Origin: Paraburkholderia megapolitana
GTDB taxonomy: Bacteria; Pseudomonadota; Gammaproteobacteria; Burkholderiales; Burkholderiaceae
Reading direction: 5' to 3'
NCBI RefSeq assembly: GCF_007556815.1
Contig: NZ_CP041745.1
Location: 2,271,001-2,335,000, forward strand
DNA length: 64,000 bases
Of the stretch, positions 1-9,295 are shown piece after piece (the first letter of the stretch is position 1; each line of letters starts with the position of its first letter). The position numbers and the translations under genes are program-made. Below the pieces are notes generated by a model that made no database searches, was not told the origin of the DNA, and saw nothing but the letters and a program-made list of their open reading frames with translations.

Positions 1-1277
1 CGACGATCTGGTTGCATCTGGGTTCGTGGGGGCCGAAAACGTTTCAGGTCGACGAGGCCAGCTTTACGCCCGACCAGTTGCAGACGCAGCCCAAGAGTTT
101 CCCCATGGTCGACAACGACGTGAGCATGCTCGACGACAGCGATCTGGTCTTCGTCGATGCACCGGGCACCGGTTTCTCGGAAGCGATCGCGCCGCACAAG
201 AACAGCGAGTTCTGGGGTGTCGATGAGGATACCAAGGCCTTCCGCGACTTCATTACGCGCTATATCGCGGTCAACAAACGGCAGACCTCGCCGAAGTATC
301 TGTACGGCGAATCGTATGGCGGCATCCGTACGCCGATCGTCGCGGACCTGCTCGAACAGGCAGGTAGTCCTGGGCAAGGCGGTCCGGCATTGACGGGCGT
401 GATATTGAATTCGCCGATCCTGAGCTACAAGACCAACTGCGAACGCTCCAGCAGTTTCTCGTGCGAGGGGTTCATCCCGAGTTATGGTGCCGTCGCCTTC
501 TCGAAGAAAGTTGCGACCGACCCGCTGGCCGGCACACTTGCACTGCCCGACTACGTCAACCAGGTGCGGTTGTTCTCGGCACAGTACTGGGTTCCGTCGC
601 TGTCGCCGTATCTTCAGAACACTGCTAGCGGGAAATGGAAACCGAAGGACCCTAGCTCGTTTCCTCAAGACCAGCAAACCCTGTTCGGCTTGCTGGCTGC
701 AAAGACCGGACTCAGCACCGCGAACTGGGCAGCCAGCTTCAATATGCAACCGCAGAAATTCGAATCGAGCATGATCACCAAGCTCGGTTTGGGTAACGAC
801 GCTTCGCATATGGACCGGTACAACGGTATGGTCACCATCCCGCAGAGCGCGACCTACGATGCGCAGAGCTACAACGATCTCGCCTTCCAGAACCAGATCA
901 AGGACTTTCTGCCGAACTTCCTGAAGTACACGAGCAAAACGGCGTACGCGGTGGAGCCCGATGATCCCTACTGGGGATGGGACTGGAATCACGGTAGCGA
1001 CAAGTCGAATCACCCGACCTCGTTACCGGATCTGACCGATGCACTCACGCTCGATCCGAAGCTGAAAGTGGTCGTGTTCCACGGGTATCACGATCTCGCT
1101 TGCCCGCTTCATCAGAGCGAGCTCGATCTGGGCGGTGCCGATCTGGCCGCGACCGTGCCCGTCAAGGCATTCCCCGGCGGCCACATGATCTACCTGACAA
1201 AGGACTCGCGACACCCGATGAAGCAGGCAATCGACACCTTCTTTAGTTCGGCGTCGACAGTGGCGCTTCAGGACTGA
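1..1277 (+). CDS. S10 family serine carboxypeptidase-like protein, 5' end missing
   Basis: The frame is open from the window edge (codons from base 3 read T-I-W-L-H-L-G-S-W), so the true start lies upstream; the TTG at 12 is only an internal leucine. It is an alpha/beta-hydrolase peptidase of family S10. The nucleophile serine sits in GESYGG, the acid in FHGYHDLACP and the histidine in GGHM near the C-terminus, so the triad is intact. Aligned by eye with the full-length paralogue at 23796-25574, roughly 185 N-terminal residues are missing, including the export signal and the NGGPG oxyanion loop. It is probably periplasmic or outer-membrane-anchored like the paralogue, acting on peptide C-termini or esters. 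It is followed after 37 nt by an EF-hand-like gene, the same order as in the second copy. The substrate is unknown. Confidence 0.88.
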   Translation, partial: TIWLHLGSWGPKTFQVDEASFTPDQLQTQPKSFPMVDNDVSMLDDSDLVFVDAPGTGFSEAIAPHKNSEFWGVDEDTKAFRDFITRYIAVNKRQTSPKYLYGESYGGIRTPIVADLLEQAGSPGQGGPALTGVILNSPILSYKTNCERSSSFSCEGFIPSYGAVAFSKKVATDPLAGTLALPDYVNQVRLFSAQYWVPSLSPYLQNTASGKWKPKDPSSFPQDQQTLFGLLAAKTGLSTANWAASFNMQPQKFESSMITKLGLGNDASHMDRYNGMVTIPQSATYDAQSYNDLAFQNQIKDFLPNFLKYTSKTAYAVEPDDPYWGWDWNHGSDKSNHPTSLPDLTDALTLDPKLKVVVFHGYHDLACPLHQSELDLGGADLAATVPVKAFPGGHMIYLTKDSRHPMKQAIDTFFSSASTVALQD

Positions 1278-1314
1278 CTTCGACAGCATTCACTTCGATT
1301 GAAATGAGGCAGCA

Positions 1315-1736
1315 ATGAAAACTCTTTGCTTAAAAGCGCTTCTGGCCGCAGTCGGTCTGACTTCCGTAGCGGCAGCGCTTGCGAATCCGTATGTGAGCGC
1401 GGGCGCTACCGGCGTCGATGCCGATGCGCCGATGCAGTTGCTCAAGGTGGGTGACCGGATCGGCACACCGCCCCCGATCCTGTGGGCACCGCAGTCCCCG
1501 AGGCCGAGGGACAAACGTTGCGGGATCAGGTTCTCGCCAACATGAAGCAGCGTTTCGACGCGGCCGCTGATCCGTCGACCCACCTTCTCTCGCTCGCTGA
1601 CGCAAAGCGTTCGGGCTGGGGCTATATCGCGGACCACTTCAGCGCGATCGATCGCTCGGGTAGCGGTTACGTGAGCTTCGACGACCTCAAGCGTTACCTC
1701 AAGGCCAAAAAGGGTGCGGCGTTCGCAAATTCGTAG
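1315..1736 (+). pseudogene. EF-hand-like exported small protein, frameshifted
   Basis: A start with a GAGG ribosome site 6 nt upstream opens a signal peptide (MKTLCLKALLAAVGLTSVAA, then ALA-NP). This frame then reads VGDRIGTPPP and goes wrong at a run of five C at 1471-1475. The rest of the protein continues in another frame from about 1476 (DPVGTAVPEAEGQ to the stop at 1736). One extra C restores a single frame of about 140 residues that matches the intact paralogue at 23369-23779 end to end. The C-terminal half holds a degenerate EF-hand loop, DRSGSGYVSFDD, with D1, S3, S5, G6 and D12. It is either a real pseudogene, a slippage site or a one-base sequencing error. Function is unknown; its constant place after S10 suggests a calcium-responsive or chaperone-like partner (inference). 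Confidence 0.75.
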
Positions 1737-1824
1737 CCGCTAGTCGGTAACTAGTCGGCCACTAATCGCACAGTCCGGCGCATCGCTGCGTGGCAATACG
1801 CAAACGACGCGCCGGCCTTCGCGC

Positions 1825-2130
1825 TCATCCTTCGATCAGATGTGTGCCGTGCGTGATCGCGGCACCCGCGCGCAACGCTGCGGCGATAAAGGTCACTTCG
1901 GCCAGTTCGGCCTCGGTTGCGCCTGCCTTGAGCGCAGCGCCACGATGAATCTCGAGGCAGTAAGGACATTGCGTCGTCAACGCGACGGCCAGTGCGATCA
2001 GTTCCTTGTACTTGCGCGGCACCGCGCCGTCGGCCAGCGCCGCCTTGTCGAATGCAACAAACGCATCCCACGCGCCCGACGCCTTCGCACCCAGCGCGGG
2101 CAATTTCGTCATGTTCTTCATGTCGTACAT
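1825..2130 (-). CDS. Carboxymuconolactone decarboxylase/AhpD-family protein
   Basis: This is a 101-residue all-helical protein carrying the AhpD-type motif QCPYCLEIH: a CxxC pair followed by histidine. In this family that motif forms a redox-active or proton-relay centre in peroxidase-reducing or decarboxylating enzymes. The start at 2130 (MYDMKNMTKLP) is preferred over upstream in-frame codons because AGGAGG lies 8 nt before it. It is single, convergent with the EF-hand-like gene and divergent from the RND pump gene. The family is broad, so neither peroxidase partner nor decarboxylase substrate can be assigned; the CxxC favours a thiol-redox role. Confidence 0.85.
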   Translation of the reverse strand: MYDMKNMTKLPALGAKASGAWDAFVAFDKAALADGAVPRKYKELIALAVALTTQCPYCLEIHRGAALKAGATEAELAEVTFIAAALRAGAAITHGTHLIEG

Positions 2131-2524
2131 GTGTCGTTCCTCCTGCTGTCGCATAGTGAAATGCCATGCCGCAATGGCCATGGCGCCTTGTCTCCCCTAC
2201 GCAGCTAAAGACGGCTGCTTACTGGTCATTTTCAATTTCGGGCTGTTCCGTACGAGCGTGCATTCCGACCGCTTGCCGGCAGCCTGCAACGCTTAACCGG
2301 CAATCGTCTTTCGCTCTGTGCGCACGCACACATTGCACGTTAGCCAGCGCTGCGATTACCGGCCGTGACCAACCTTGCAGCGTCGACCGGCCCGGTGGCC
2401 CGGCACCTGACAATTATTTCTCCGTTGTTACCGCGTAACTGCGGGAAAAAGACCCGTAACCCGCATCCACAGCGGGTTGCCTAGCATCGTCGCACGCTGC
2501 CCGCCCCTGCCCTGACGATCGCCG
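2131..2524. other. Intergenic region between AhpD-like gene and RND pump gene
   Basis: A divergent spacer of 394 bp with no credible gene in any frame. It holds a perfect 7-bp inverted repeat, AACCCGC (2458-2464) with GCGGGTT (2472-2478), ending 46 nt before the pump ATG; it could be an operator or leader hairpin. An AT-richer patch around 2410-2430 is a plausible promoter site, but no clear -35/-10 pair stands out. Confidence 0.4.
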
Positions 2525-5500
2525 ATGAACCTCTCACGCCCCTTCATCGAACGCCCTGTTGCGACGACGCTCCTTGCGCTGGGCGTCGCGCTTGCAGGTG
2601 TGTTTGCTTTCGTCAGACTACCGGTCGCGCCGCTACCTCAGATCGACTTTCCGACTATTTCCGTGCAGGCCAGTCTGCCCGGCGCGAGCCCCGATACCGT
2701 CGCAAACAGCGTGGCAAGTCCGCTGGAACGACACCTCGGCACGATTGCCGACGTCACCGAAATGACCTCGCAAAGCTCCGTCGGCTCTGCGCGTGTGACG
2801 CTACAGTTCGGGCTCGATCGCGATATCGACGGAGCGGCGCGCGATGTCCAGGCCGCGATCAATGCAGCGCGTGCCGATCTGCCGGCGAGCCTCAAGAGCA
2901 ATCCGACGTATCACAAGGTCAATCCCGCCGATGCGCCGATCCTGATTCTGGCGCTCACCTCGCACACGTTGCCGCGTGCGAAACTCTACGATCTCGCCTC
3001 GACGATACTCGCGCAATCGCTGTCGCAGTTGCCGGGCATCGGCGAAGTCGACGTCAATGGATCGGCTAACCCCGCGGTGCGCGTCGAGTTGAATCCGACT
3101 GCGCTCTATCACTACGGTATCGGGCTCGAAGACGTGCGCGCGGCGCTCGCATCAGCAAATGCGAATAGCCCTAAGGGAGCTATCGAAAGCGAAGGCGAGC
3201 GCTACCAGATCTACGACAACGATCAGGCGCGTGCCGCTGCCCAGTACAAGGATCTGATCATCGCGTACCGCAACGGCGCGGGCGTCAAACTGTCCGACAT
3301 GGCCGAGATCGTCGATTCGGTCGAAGACCTGCGCAATCTCGGCCTTGCGCGCAACAATCAGCCTGCGGTGCTGGTCATGCTGTACCGCCAACCGGGCGCA
3401 AACATCATCGACACCGTTGATAACGTGCGCACGCTGATCCGTCAGCTCAAACCCGCCCTGCCCGCCGACGTCGACGTGGTCGAAGCGTCGGACCGCTCGA
3501 CCACGATCCGCGCATCGCTGCACGACACCGAAGCAACCCTGCTGATCGCAGTCGGGCTGGTGATACTCGTCGTGTTCGTCTTTCTCGGCAACGGACCCGC
3601 CGCGCTGATTCCAACCGCGGCCGTGCCGGTGTCGATTGTCGGCACGTTCGCGTTCATGTACCTGCTCGGCTACTCGATCGACAATCTGTCGTTGATGGCA
3701 CTGACCATCGCAACCGGTTTCGTCGTCGACGATGCGATCGTCGTGCTGGAGAATATCGCCCGTCATATGGAAGCCGGCATGTCGCGCATGCAGGCCGCAC
3801 TACTCGGTGCGCGCGAAGTGGGCTTCACCGTGCTGTCGATTTCGATCTCGCTGATCGCAGTGTTCATTCCGATCCTGTTGATGGGCGGCATCATCGGGCG
3901 GTTGTTTCGCGAATTTGCGATCACGCTGTCGCTTGCGATCGTCGTGTCGCTCGTGGTGTCGCTGACTGTTACGCCGGTGATGTGCTCACGCCTGTTGCGC
4001 ACGCGCGGCGCACGGCCTGTCGGTCGGGTTGGCCGGTTTTTCGCGCGACCGTTAGAGGCGTTGTACGACGGCTATGCGCGCTCGCTCGACTGGTCGTTGC
4101 AGCACCCGCTGCTCTTGTTGAGTGTGCTCGTCGCGACTATCGCGCTGAATGTTTATCTGTACGCGGCGATTCCGAAGGGTTTCTTTCCACAGGAAGACAC
4201 GGGGCGCCTGATCGGGGGTATTCAGGCGGATCAAAGCATCTCGTTCCAGGCAATGGAGCCGAAGCTCAGGCAGATCATGAGGATCATCGGTGGCGATCCG
4301 GCAGTGGACAATGTCGTTGGGTTTACCGGCGGCAGGCAAACTAATACCGGTTCGGTGTACGTCGCGCTCAAGCCATTGTCGGAGCGTCGCGAGACCGCCG
4401 ACCAGGTGATTGCACGCCTGCGTCCACAACTGAATGCGGTGCCGGGCGGCCGGCTCTATCTGCAGGCGGTGCAGGATATTCGCGTCGGCGGCCGGCAGAG
4501 CAATGCGCAGTATCAGTTCACCCTGCTCGGCGATTCGCGCGCGGAGTTGTACCAATGGGCGCCGCGGCTCGCGCAGGCACTGCAAGGCGTGCCTGAACTC
4601 GAGGACGTCAACTCGGACCAGCAACAGGCCGGACTAGAGGCCGATGTCGATATCGATCGATCTACCGCTGCGCGGCTCGGTATCACGCCCGCGCAGATCG
4701 ACAACACGCTCTATGACGCTTATGGTCAGCGGCTCGTATCGACTATCTACAATCCGCTCAATCAGTACTACGTCGTCATGGAGGTCGCGCCGCGGTACTG
4801 GCAGCATCCTGAGACGCTGAACGACCTGTACGTGAGTACGTCGGCGGGCAGTCCGAGCGGTACGCAGTCGACCAATGCGGTTGCCGGCACGGTTGGCACT
4901 ACGACCACCACGGGCACCACCACTACCGCTGCTACAGTCGCCACCGATTCCGCACGCAATCTCGCGATCAACTCGCTCGCGGCGAGCGGCCATTCGAGCG
5001 CGTCCGCCGGCACCTCGGTCAGTACCGCGATCGAAACGATGATCCCGTTCAGCGCATTTGCACACTTTGCACCGGGACACACGCCGCTCGGCGTGAACCA
5101 CCAGGGCAGCTTCGTCGCCACTACGATCTCGTTCAACCTGCCGCCTGGCGAACCGCTGTCGGTTGCCGTGGCGGCGATCGACCGGACGATGGCCGAATTG
5201 CGCATGCCCTCGTCGATACACGGTAGCTTTGCGGGCACGGCGCGCACCTATCAGCAATCGCTTTCCGACGAGCCTTTGCTGATCCTCGCCGCACTGGCCG
5301 CGGTGTATATCGTCCTCGGCATGCTGTACGAGAGCTACGCGCATCCGCTGACTATCCTGTCCACACTACCCTCGGCAGGTGTCGGCGCGCTGCTCGCGTT
5401 GATGCTGTTTCGCGTCGAGTTCACAGTCATGGCCTTGATCGGCGTGATTCTGCTGATCGGTATCGTCAAGAAGAACGCGATCATGATGGTGGACTTCGCG

Positions 5501-5806
5501 ATCGATGCCTCGCGTGAGGGACTATCGTCGCGCGACGCGATCTATCAGGCGAGCCTGATGCGCTTCCGGCCGATCATGATGACGACCTGCGCGGCGCTGC
5601 TCGGTGCGTTGCCGCTTGCGCTAGGACATGGCGAAGGTGCGGATCTGCGTCGGCCGCTGGGCATTTCGATTGTCGGCGGTTTGATTGTGAGCCAGTTGCT
5701 GACGCTCTATACGACGCCGATCGTGTATTTGTATGTGGAGCGGTTGCGGTTGAAGTTGCAGAGGCGTCGCGGTGCTGCGCGGTCGGAAGCGGGCATGCAG
5801 GGTTGA
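2525..5806 (+). CDS. RND efflux permease, MdtC/MdtB type (HAE-1 family)
   Basis: A 1093-residue inner-membrane proton-driven pump subunit. The N-terminus ([38 protein letters not shown]) closely follows E. coli MdtC. TM4 carries the paired aspartates in [16 protein letters not shown], which conduct protons in this family. A low-complexity Thr/Ser/Ala insert, encoded at about 4831-5030, interrupts the C-terminal periplasmic porter region and is not in MdtC as I know it. No membrane-fusion protein or outer-membrane channel gene is adjacent, so it must borrow partners from elsewhere. MdtBC pumps export bile salts, novobiocin and similar amphiphiles; the substrate here is unknown. The ribosome site is weak; this start matches the family N-terminus. 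Confidence 0.92.
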   Translation: MNLSRPFIERPVATTLLALGVALAGVFAFVRLPVAPLPQIDFPTISVQASLPGASPDTVANSVASPLERHLGTIADVTEMTSQSSVGSARVTLQFGLDRDIDGAARDVQAAINAARADLPASLKSNPTYHKVNPADAPILILALTSHTLPRAKLYDLASTILAQSLSQLPGIGEVDVNGSANPAVRVELNPTALYHYGIGLEDVRAALASANANSPKGAIESEGERYQIYDNDQARAAAQYKDLIIAYRNGAGVKLSDMAEIVDSVEDLRNLGLARNNQPAVLVMLYRQPGANIIDTVDNVRTLIRQLKPALPADVDVVEASDRSTTIRASLHDTEATLLIAVGLVILVVFVFLGNGPAALIPTAAVPVSIVGTFAFMYLLGYSIDNLSLMALTIATGFVVDDAIVVLENIARHMEAGMSRMQAALLGAREVGFTVLSISISLIAVFIPILLMGGIIGRLFREFAITLSLAIVVSLVVSLTVTPVMCSRLLRTRGARPVGRVGRFFARPLEALYDGYARSLDWSLQHPLLLLSVLVATIALNVYLYAAIPKGFFPQEDTGRLIGGIQADQSISFQAMEPKLRQIMRIIGGDPAVDNVVGFTGGRQTNTGSVYVALKPLSERRETADQVIARLRPQLNAVPGGRLYLQAVQDIRVGGRQSNAQYQFTLLGDSRAELYQWAPRLAQALQGVPELEDVNSDQQQAGLEADVDIDRSTAARLGITPAQIDNTLYDAYGQRLVSTIYNPLNQYYVVMEVAPRYWQHPETLNDLYVSTSAGSPSGTQSTNAVAGTVGTTTTTGTTTTAATVATDSARNLAINSLAASGHSSASAGTSVSTAIETMIPFSAFAHFAPGHTPLGVNHQGSFVATTISFNLPPGEPLSVAVAAIDRTMAELRMPSSIHGSFAGTARTYQQSLSDEPLLILAALAAVYIVLGMLYESYAHPLTILSTLPSAGVGALLALMLFRVEFTVMALIGVILLIGIVKKNAIMMVDFAIDASREGLSSRDAIYQASLMRFRPIMMTTCAALLGALPLALGHGEGADLRRPLGISIVGGLIVSQLLTLYTTPIVYLYVERLRLKLQRRRGAARSEAGMQG

Positions 5807-5843
5807 GATTCGCTGAACGCCTGTCAACGGGTAAGGAGACCTG

Positions 5844-6659
5844 CTAGCCCGTACGTTGCTCCTGCCTGCGCGCCATCGCGGGGCTCACCGCATGGACGGG
5901 ATCGAAGCCGAAGAATTCCAGCACATGGCGCGCCACGATGTCGCGGTCGTTGTCCGCGCAGATCATGTGATAGCTGTTCTCCAGCACGACACTGCGCGCA
6001 TCCGGTAGCGCGGCCTGCAGAAACTCCGCCGAGCGCAGGCTCGTCAGTTCGTCTTCGCGCGCATGCATGACGAGCGTCGGACACGGTGTTGCCGGCGCGG
6101 CCGTGCGCACCCAGTCGCGCATCCGGTCGACCTGGTGCACGCACGCAAGCGGCACCCACGGGTAATGGAAATTGTCGCCGCGTTCGAACTTCTTCTTCAC
6201 GATCGCGCGGATCAGCGGGTTCTTGATGCCGAACGGTTCGCCCTCGTCCACGCGCATGCGCGCCGCGGCGCCCGGTGCGAGATACAACAGGTGGCGCAGC
6301 CCGCGGTACCAGGGGGTGGACCAGCCGTCGATATACACGGGCGCGGCCAGCAGCGCGAGCCTGCCGCGTGCGTGCTGCACGCGATGACACAACAGCAGCG
6401 CGACGAGCGCACCCATGCACATGCCCGCCACATGCAGCGTGTCGTACTGCGCCTCGAGCTCGCGATACTGTTGCGTGACTGCATCGAGCCAGGCCTCCGC
6501 GCGCACGTCGACCAGGTCTTCGGGACGCGTGCCATGTCCCGGCAACGTGATCATGTGCGCGTCGCCGCCTGCCCGCCGCACCGCCTTGTGCAGCGTACCC
6601 AGATCGTATTGCGTCCCGCCGAGCCCGTGGATCAGCAAAACGCCGGTGCGGCCGGTCAT
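5844..6659 (-). CDS. Alpha/beta hydrolase with cysteine nucleophile
   Basis: A 271-residue soluble hydrolase resembling monoacylglycerol lipase/carboxylesterase proteins: LLIHGLGG oxyanion loop near residue 8, MHAREDELTS acid loop, and histidine in NSYHM near residue 230. The nucleophile elbow, normally G-x-S-x-G, reads GMCMG, so Cys81 replaces serine. Cysteine at this position is known in dienelactone hydrolases and could shift preference to lactones or thioesters, or reduce esterase activity. It lies 21 nt downstream of the MASE1-PAS gene on the same strand and is probably co-transcribed with it. The substrate is not evident. Confidence 0.85.
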   Translation of the reverse strand: MTGRTGVLLIHGLGGTQYDLGTLHKAVRRAGGDAHMITLPGHGTRPEDLVDVRAEAWLDAVTQQYRELEAQYDTLHVAGMCMGALVALLLCHRVQHARGRLALLAAPVYIDGWSTPWYRGLRHLLYLAPGAAARMRVDEGEPFGIKNPLIRAIVKKKFERGDNFHYPWVPLACVHQVDRMRDWVRTAAPATPCPTLVMHAREDELTSLRSAEFLQAALPDARSVVLENSYHMICADNDRDIVARHVLEFFGFDPVHAVSPAMARRQEQRTG

Positions 6660-6680
6660 GATGATCGTGCGCTCCGTGGC

Positions 6681-7982
6681 TTACTGATCCGCCGCCGCGT
6701 ACTGGCGCGCGCGCTCGATCTGCCAGATACCGGCGACCACCGTGACGTCGAGGTTCGAATCGAGCAGCGGTTCGCCATGATCGATGACGACGCGCGTGTC
6801 GCCGCCCGGCAACACGATGCGCAACGACACCGCGGCGCGATTCTCGTCGACCGCCGCCACGCGCCAATGGTGGCGCAATGTCTTGTGATCGTCGGGATGA
6901 ACGTGTGCGAGTACGTCCGGCACGCTCGCCAGCGATTCCGCGTTGGCGCCCACACCAAACACGCGCTGCACGTCGCCGCTCCAGTCGATCCGGCCCGACT
7001 GGGGGTCGAGCACGTAAGCGACCTGGCCGGCACCCGCGAGCGCGAGTTCCATGTTGTTTTGCACGATCGCCGCCCGCTCGTATGCGCGCTCTGGGTTGGT
7101 CTTCAACGTGCTGACGGTCAACACCAGCAGCGACGTGATAGCCAGATACAGTTGCGCTTCCAGCAGCGAACGGCCGTGATGTTCGTCGAGCAGCGCGAAC
7201 GGGCCATTGCCCTGCGCCGTCTGGAGGATGACGATCAATGCCAGCACGAGCACCGACAACGAACCGATACGCCCGCCCAGCAGCACCGTGATCACGACGG
7301 TCAGGAACATCGGCAGGTACGTCATCGCGTAACCTGCGCCGAGGCCGAACTTCTCCGTGCTGTCGCCGTTGAAGATCATGACCGAGCCGACTGCGAGCAG
7401 CACGAACGTCACGACGCCAAGCACCACGTCGAACCGTTCGTGATCGCCCGAGCGGTGTGCGCGAAAGCGCGCCCACGACGCGAGCACCGGGGTGATCAGC
7501 AGTACGCCGACGAAGTCCGACGCGGCCCATACGAAGCCGACCTGCCAGAACGATGCCCCTTTCAGAATTGCATACCAGCCCGCCCCGCCGAGCGCACCGA
7601 GCACCCCGGCGATGAGCCCGGACAGGATCACGGAGCGCAGGAAATACAGCCCCTCAAGTGAGAAGCGCACGCGCTGCACGAGCCAGACGGCAAGCGCCGC
7701 TGCACCGACCTCGTCAATCGCAAACAGTAGCGCGTTGAACAGATTGCCCCGCTCGATGGCGCTCAGTACTAGTTGCGCGACGAGGAACGCAACGCCGATT
7801 GCGGGCCACTCCCGCACGGGCCGCAGCATGAATGCGCCGACCGCGATGCCGGCGGGCAGCCAGATATAACCGGTCTGCTGGACCGGGCCGTTGAACAGGT
7901 GCGAGATGTAGCCGCCGGCGAGATACAGCACGGCCCACAGCAACGCGGCCGCGAGTCCTGGTCTGGAGCGTGAGGTTTCCAT
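6681..7982 (-). CDS. MASE1-domain membrane sensor with C-terminal PAS, no output domain
   Basis: A 433-residue protein from the chosen ATG (METSRSRPG), which has AGGA 8 nt upstream. The N-terminal two thirds form about eight to nine membrane helices of the MASE1 sensory type (GYIWLPAGIAVGAFML, WAASDFVGVLLITPVL). A single PAS/PAC fold follows (VFGVGANAESL, HVHPDDHKTLRHHW, IDHGEPLLD) and the protein ends there. MASE1 proteins normally continue into a histidine kinase or GGDEF/EAL module, which is absent, so this is either a stand-alone sensor or a truncated one. In-frame starts at 8060 or 8216 would add an Arg-rich leader and run through a hairpin and into the AraC gene, so I rejected them. Confidence 0.83.
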   Translation of the reverse strand: METSRSRPGLAAALLWAVLYLAGGYISHLFNGPVQQTGYIWLPAGIAVGAFMLRPVREWPAIGVAFLVAQLVLSAIERGNLFNALLFAIDEVGAAALAVWLVQRVRFSLEGLYFLRSVILSGLIAGVLGALGGAGWYAILKGASFWQVGFVWAASDFVGVLLITPVLASWARFRAHRSGDHERFDVVLGVVTFVLLAVGSVMIFNGDSTEKFGLGAGYAMTYLPMFLTVVITVLLGGRIGSLSVLVLALIVILQTAQGNGPFALLDEHHGRSLLEAQLYLAITSLLVLTVSTLKTNPERAYERAAIVQNNMELALAGAGQVAYVLDPQSGRIDWSGDVQRVFGVGANAESLASVPDVLAHVHPDDHKTLRHHWRVAAVDENRAAVSLRIVLPGGDTRVVIDHGEPLLDSNLDVTVVAGIWQIERARQYAAADQ

Positions 7983-8007
7983 CGCGATGTCCTGAAGGGT
8001 AATCGTG

Positions 8008-8032
8008 CGCAGCGTACGCAATGTACGCTGCG
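8008..8032. other. Perfect inverted repeat upstream of the MASE1 gene
   Basis: CGCAGCGTAC and GTACGCTGCG form a perfect 10-bp inverted repeat with a 5-nt loop. It sits between the AraC stop and the MASE1 start, both on the minus strand. It has no U-tract, so it may be an operator or leader hairpin rather than an intrinsic terminator. Confidence 0.55.
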
Positions 8033-8094
8033 TACTTGCCGTACTTTGGCGTGTCAGCATACTCCGCGCGCCCTTCTCGCGGAACCTGGATTGA

Positions 8095-9126
8095 TCAAGG
8101 AGGCGCTTGCAGTGCGCCTGCGGCAGCCTGCCGGTAAACGTTAGGGGCAACGCCATGCCAGCGCTTGAACGCCTGCGAGAACGTCGACGCATCGCTAAAG
8201 CCGAGCTGCGCCGCAATGTCCGCGATGCTGAGCCGCTGTTCCTTGAGCAGCACTTCGGCGCTCGCGCGACGCGATTCCTCGAGCAGCATCCTGAACGACG
8301 TGCCCTCGTCCTTCAAGCGACGCTTCAGCGTACGTTCGCTCACGTTGACGACGCGAGCCATCGCCGCGAGATCGGGCGGAGGTCGCCCGGGCACGTTGAG
8401 ATACTGCTGGACGATCGTCGAGAGATCGGACCGTGCACGTCGGCGCGCAATCAGGTCGGCGCACATCTGCTCGCACTGCGCGGCCGTGGTCGGGTTCGCA
8501 TGCGGCAGTCGCCGGTCGAGATACTCGAGCCGGAATGCCACGCTGTTCGACGGCGCGGCGTAATGCAGCGGTGCGCCGAGTACGCTGTGCACCTTGTGGC
8601 CGCGAACCGGCTCCGCCTTGAAAGTCATCCGTTCGATCCGGAAGTCCGGGCCGGCGACTTCCGCAAGCAGCGTAGCCGCGGCCGCCATGTCGCCTTCGAC
8701 GAGGAAGCGCGTCAGTTCGCGCTCCAGATCCGGTTCGCCGAACGTGATGACGCCGAGGTCGTTTTCTTCGTGATACGAGATCGTCGTGAAGGCGAACGTC
8801 AGCGGCAGGAACCGCAAGGCGAGCTGCAACGCATCGCGCATCGTCGCGCTGCTGATCAGACCGAAACCCCACACGCCGTACGCGGAGAAGTGATATCGCA
8901 GGCCGAGCTCGACGCCGAGTTGCGGCGGTGCGCCGGTCAGCTTCAGCAGATTGCGGATCACCTGCAATTCCTGTTCGGCGAACAGCGCGGCATTCGGGTC
9001 AGCGAGTTGCTCGGGCGAGAGACCGCTACCACCGAGGATGTCGGTGGTGGAGAAGCCCAGCCAGCATCCGTAGTCGAACAGCATACGGGTGCGCGCCGGG
9101 CCACGTGTGAAGTCCCAGAAGCTCAT
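8095..9126 (-). CDS. AraC/XylS-family regulator, VirS-like
   Basis: A 343-residue regulator. Residues about 20-210 form the arabinose-binding-like N-terminal domain (LGLRYHFSAYGVWGFGLISSATMRDAL), and the last 100 carry two helix-turn-helix motifs of the AraC fold (VNVSERTLKRRLKDEG, IADIAAQLGFSDASTFSQAFKRWHG). This layout is shared with VirS and OruR. It is divergent from the SDR/monooxygenase/hydrolase operon, with 169 bp between them, and is the obvious candidate to control it. The effector is unknown; hydrophobic ketones, fatty acids or acid stress are possible by analogy with VirS. Confidence 0.92.
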   Translation of the reverse strand: MSFWDFTRGPARTRMLFDYGCWLGFSTTDILGGSGLSPEQLADPNAALFAEQELQVIRNLLKLTGAPPQLGVELGLRYHFSAYGVWGFGLISSATMRDALQLALRFLPLTFAFTTISYHEENDLGVITFGEPDLERELTRFLVEGDMAAAATLLAEVAGPDFRIERMTFKAEPVRGHKVHSVLGAPLHYAAPSNSVAFRLEYLDRRLPHANPTTAAQCEQMCADLIARRRARSDLSTIVQQYLNVPGRPPPDLAAMARVVNVSERTLKRRLKDEGTSFRMLLEESRRASAEVLLKEQRLSIADIAAQLGFSDASTFSQAFKRWHGVAPNVYRQAAAGALQAPP

Positions 9127-9295
9127 CGGGAGATACCCTTAGAGAACACTATCTGGCCCAAATACTAATGCAGTTGTCCCGTCGCACCATTGGGGGATTC
9201 CTACTACGGCGGCACCATGATCGCCAATTGCGCCTACGGACGGTATGCGCAGCGCATCGCTGCAGACGATCAAACGGTTCACCAGAAGGATCGAC
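9127..9295. promoter_or_regulatory. Divergent promoter region of AraC regulator and SDR operon
   Basis: A 169-bp spacer that must carry both promoters and the regulator sites. ATGCGC-A-GCGCAT, a perfect palindrome, lies at 9245-9257 just upstream of the SDR start. An AAGGA ribosome site 6 nt before the ATG at 9296 fixes that start against the longer reading from 9245. No convincing -35/-10 pair was seen. Confidence 0.45.

Noticed and set aside
5824..7661. Overlapping long frames (568 and 532 codons) over the hydrolase and MASE1 genes
   Set aside because: Their products are Arg-rich without motifs, while the accepted frames show a triad, membrane helices and PAS residues.
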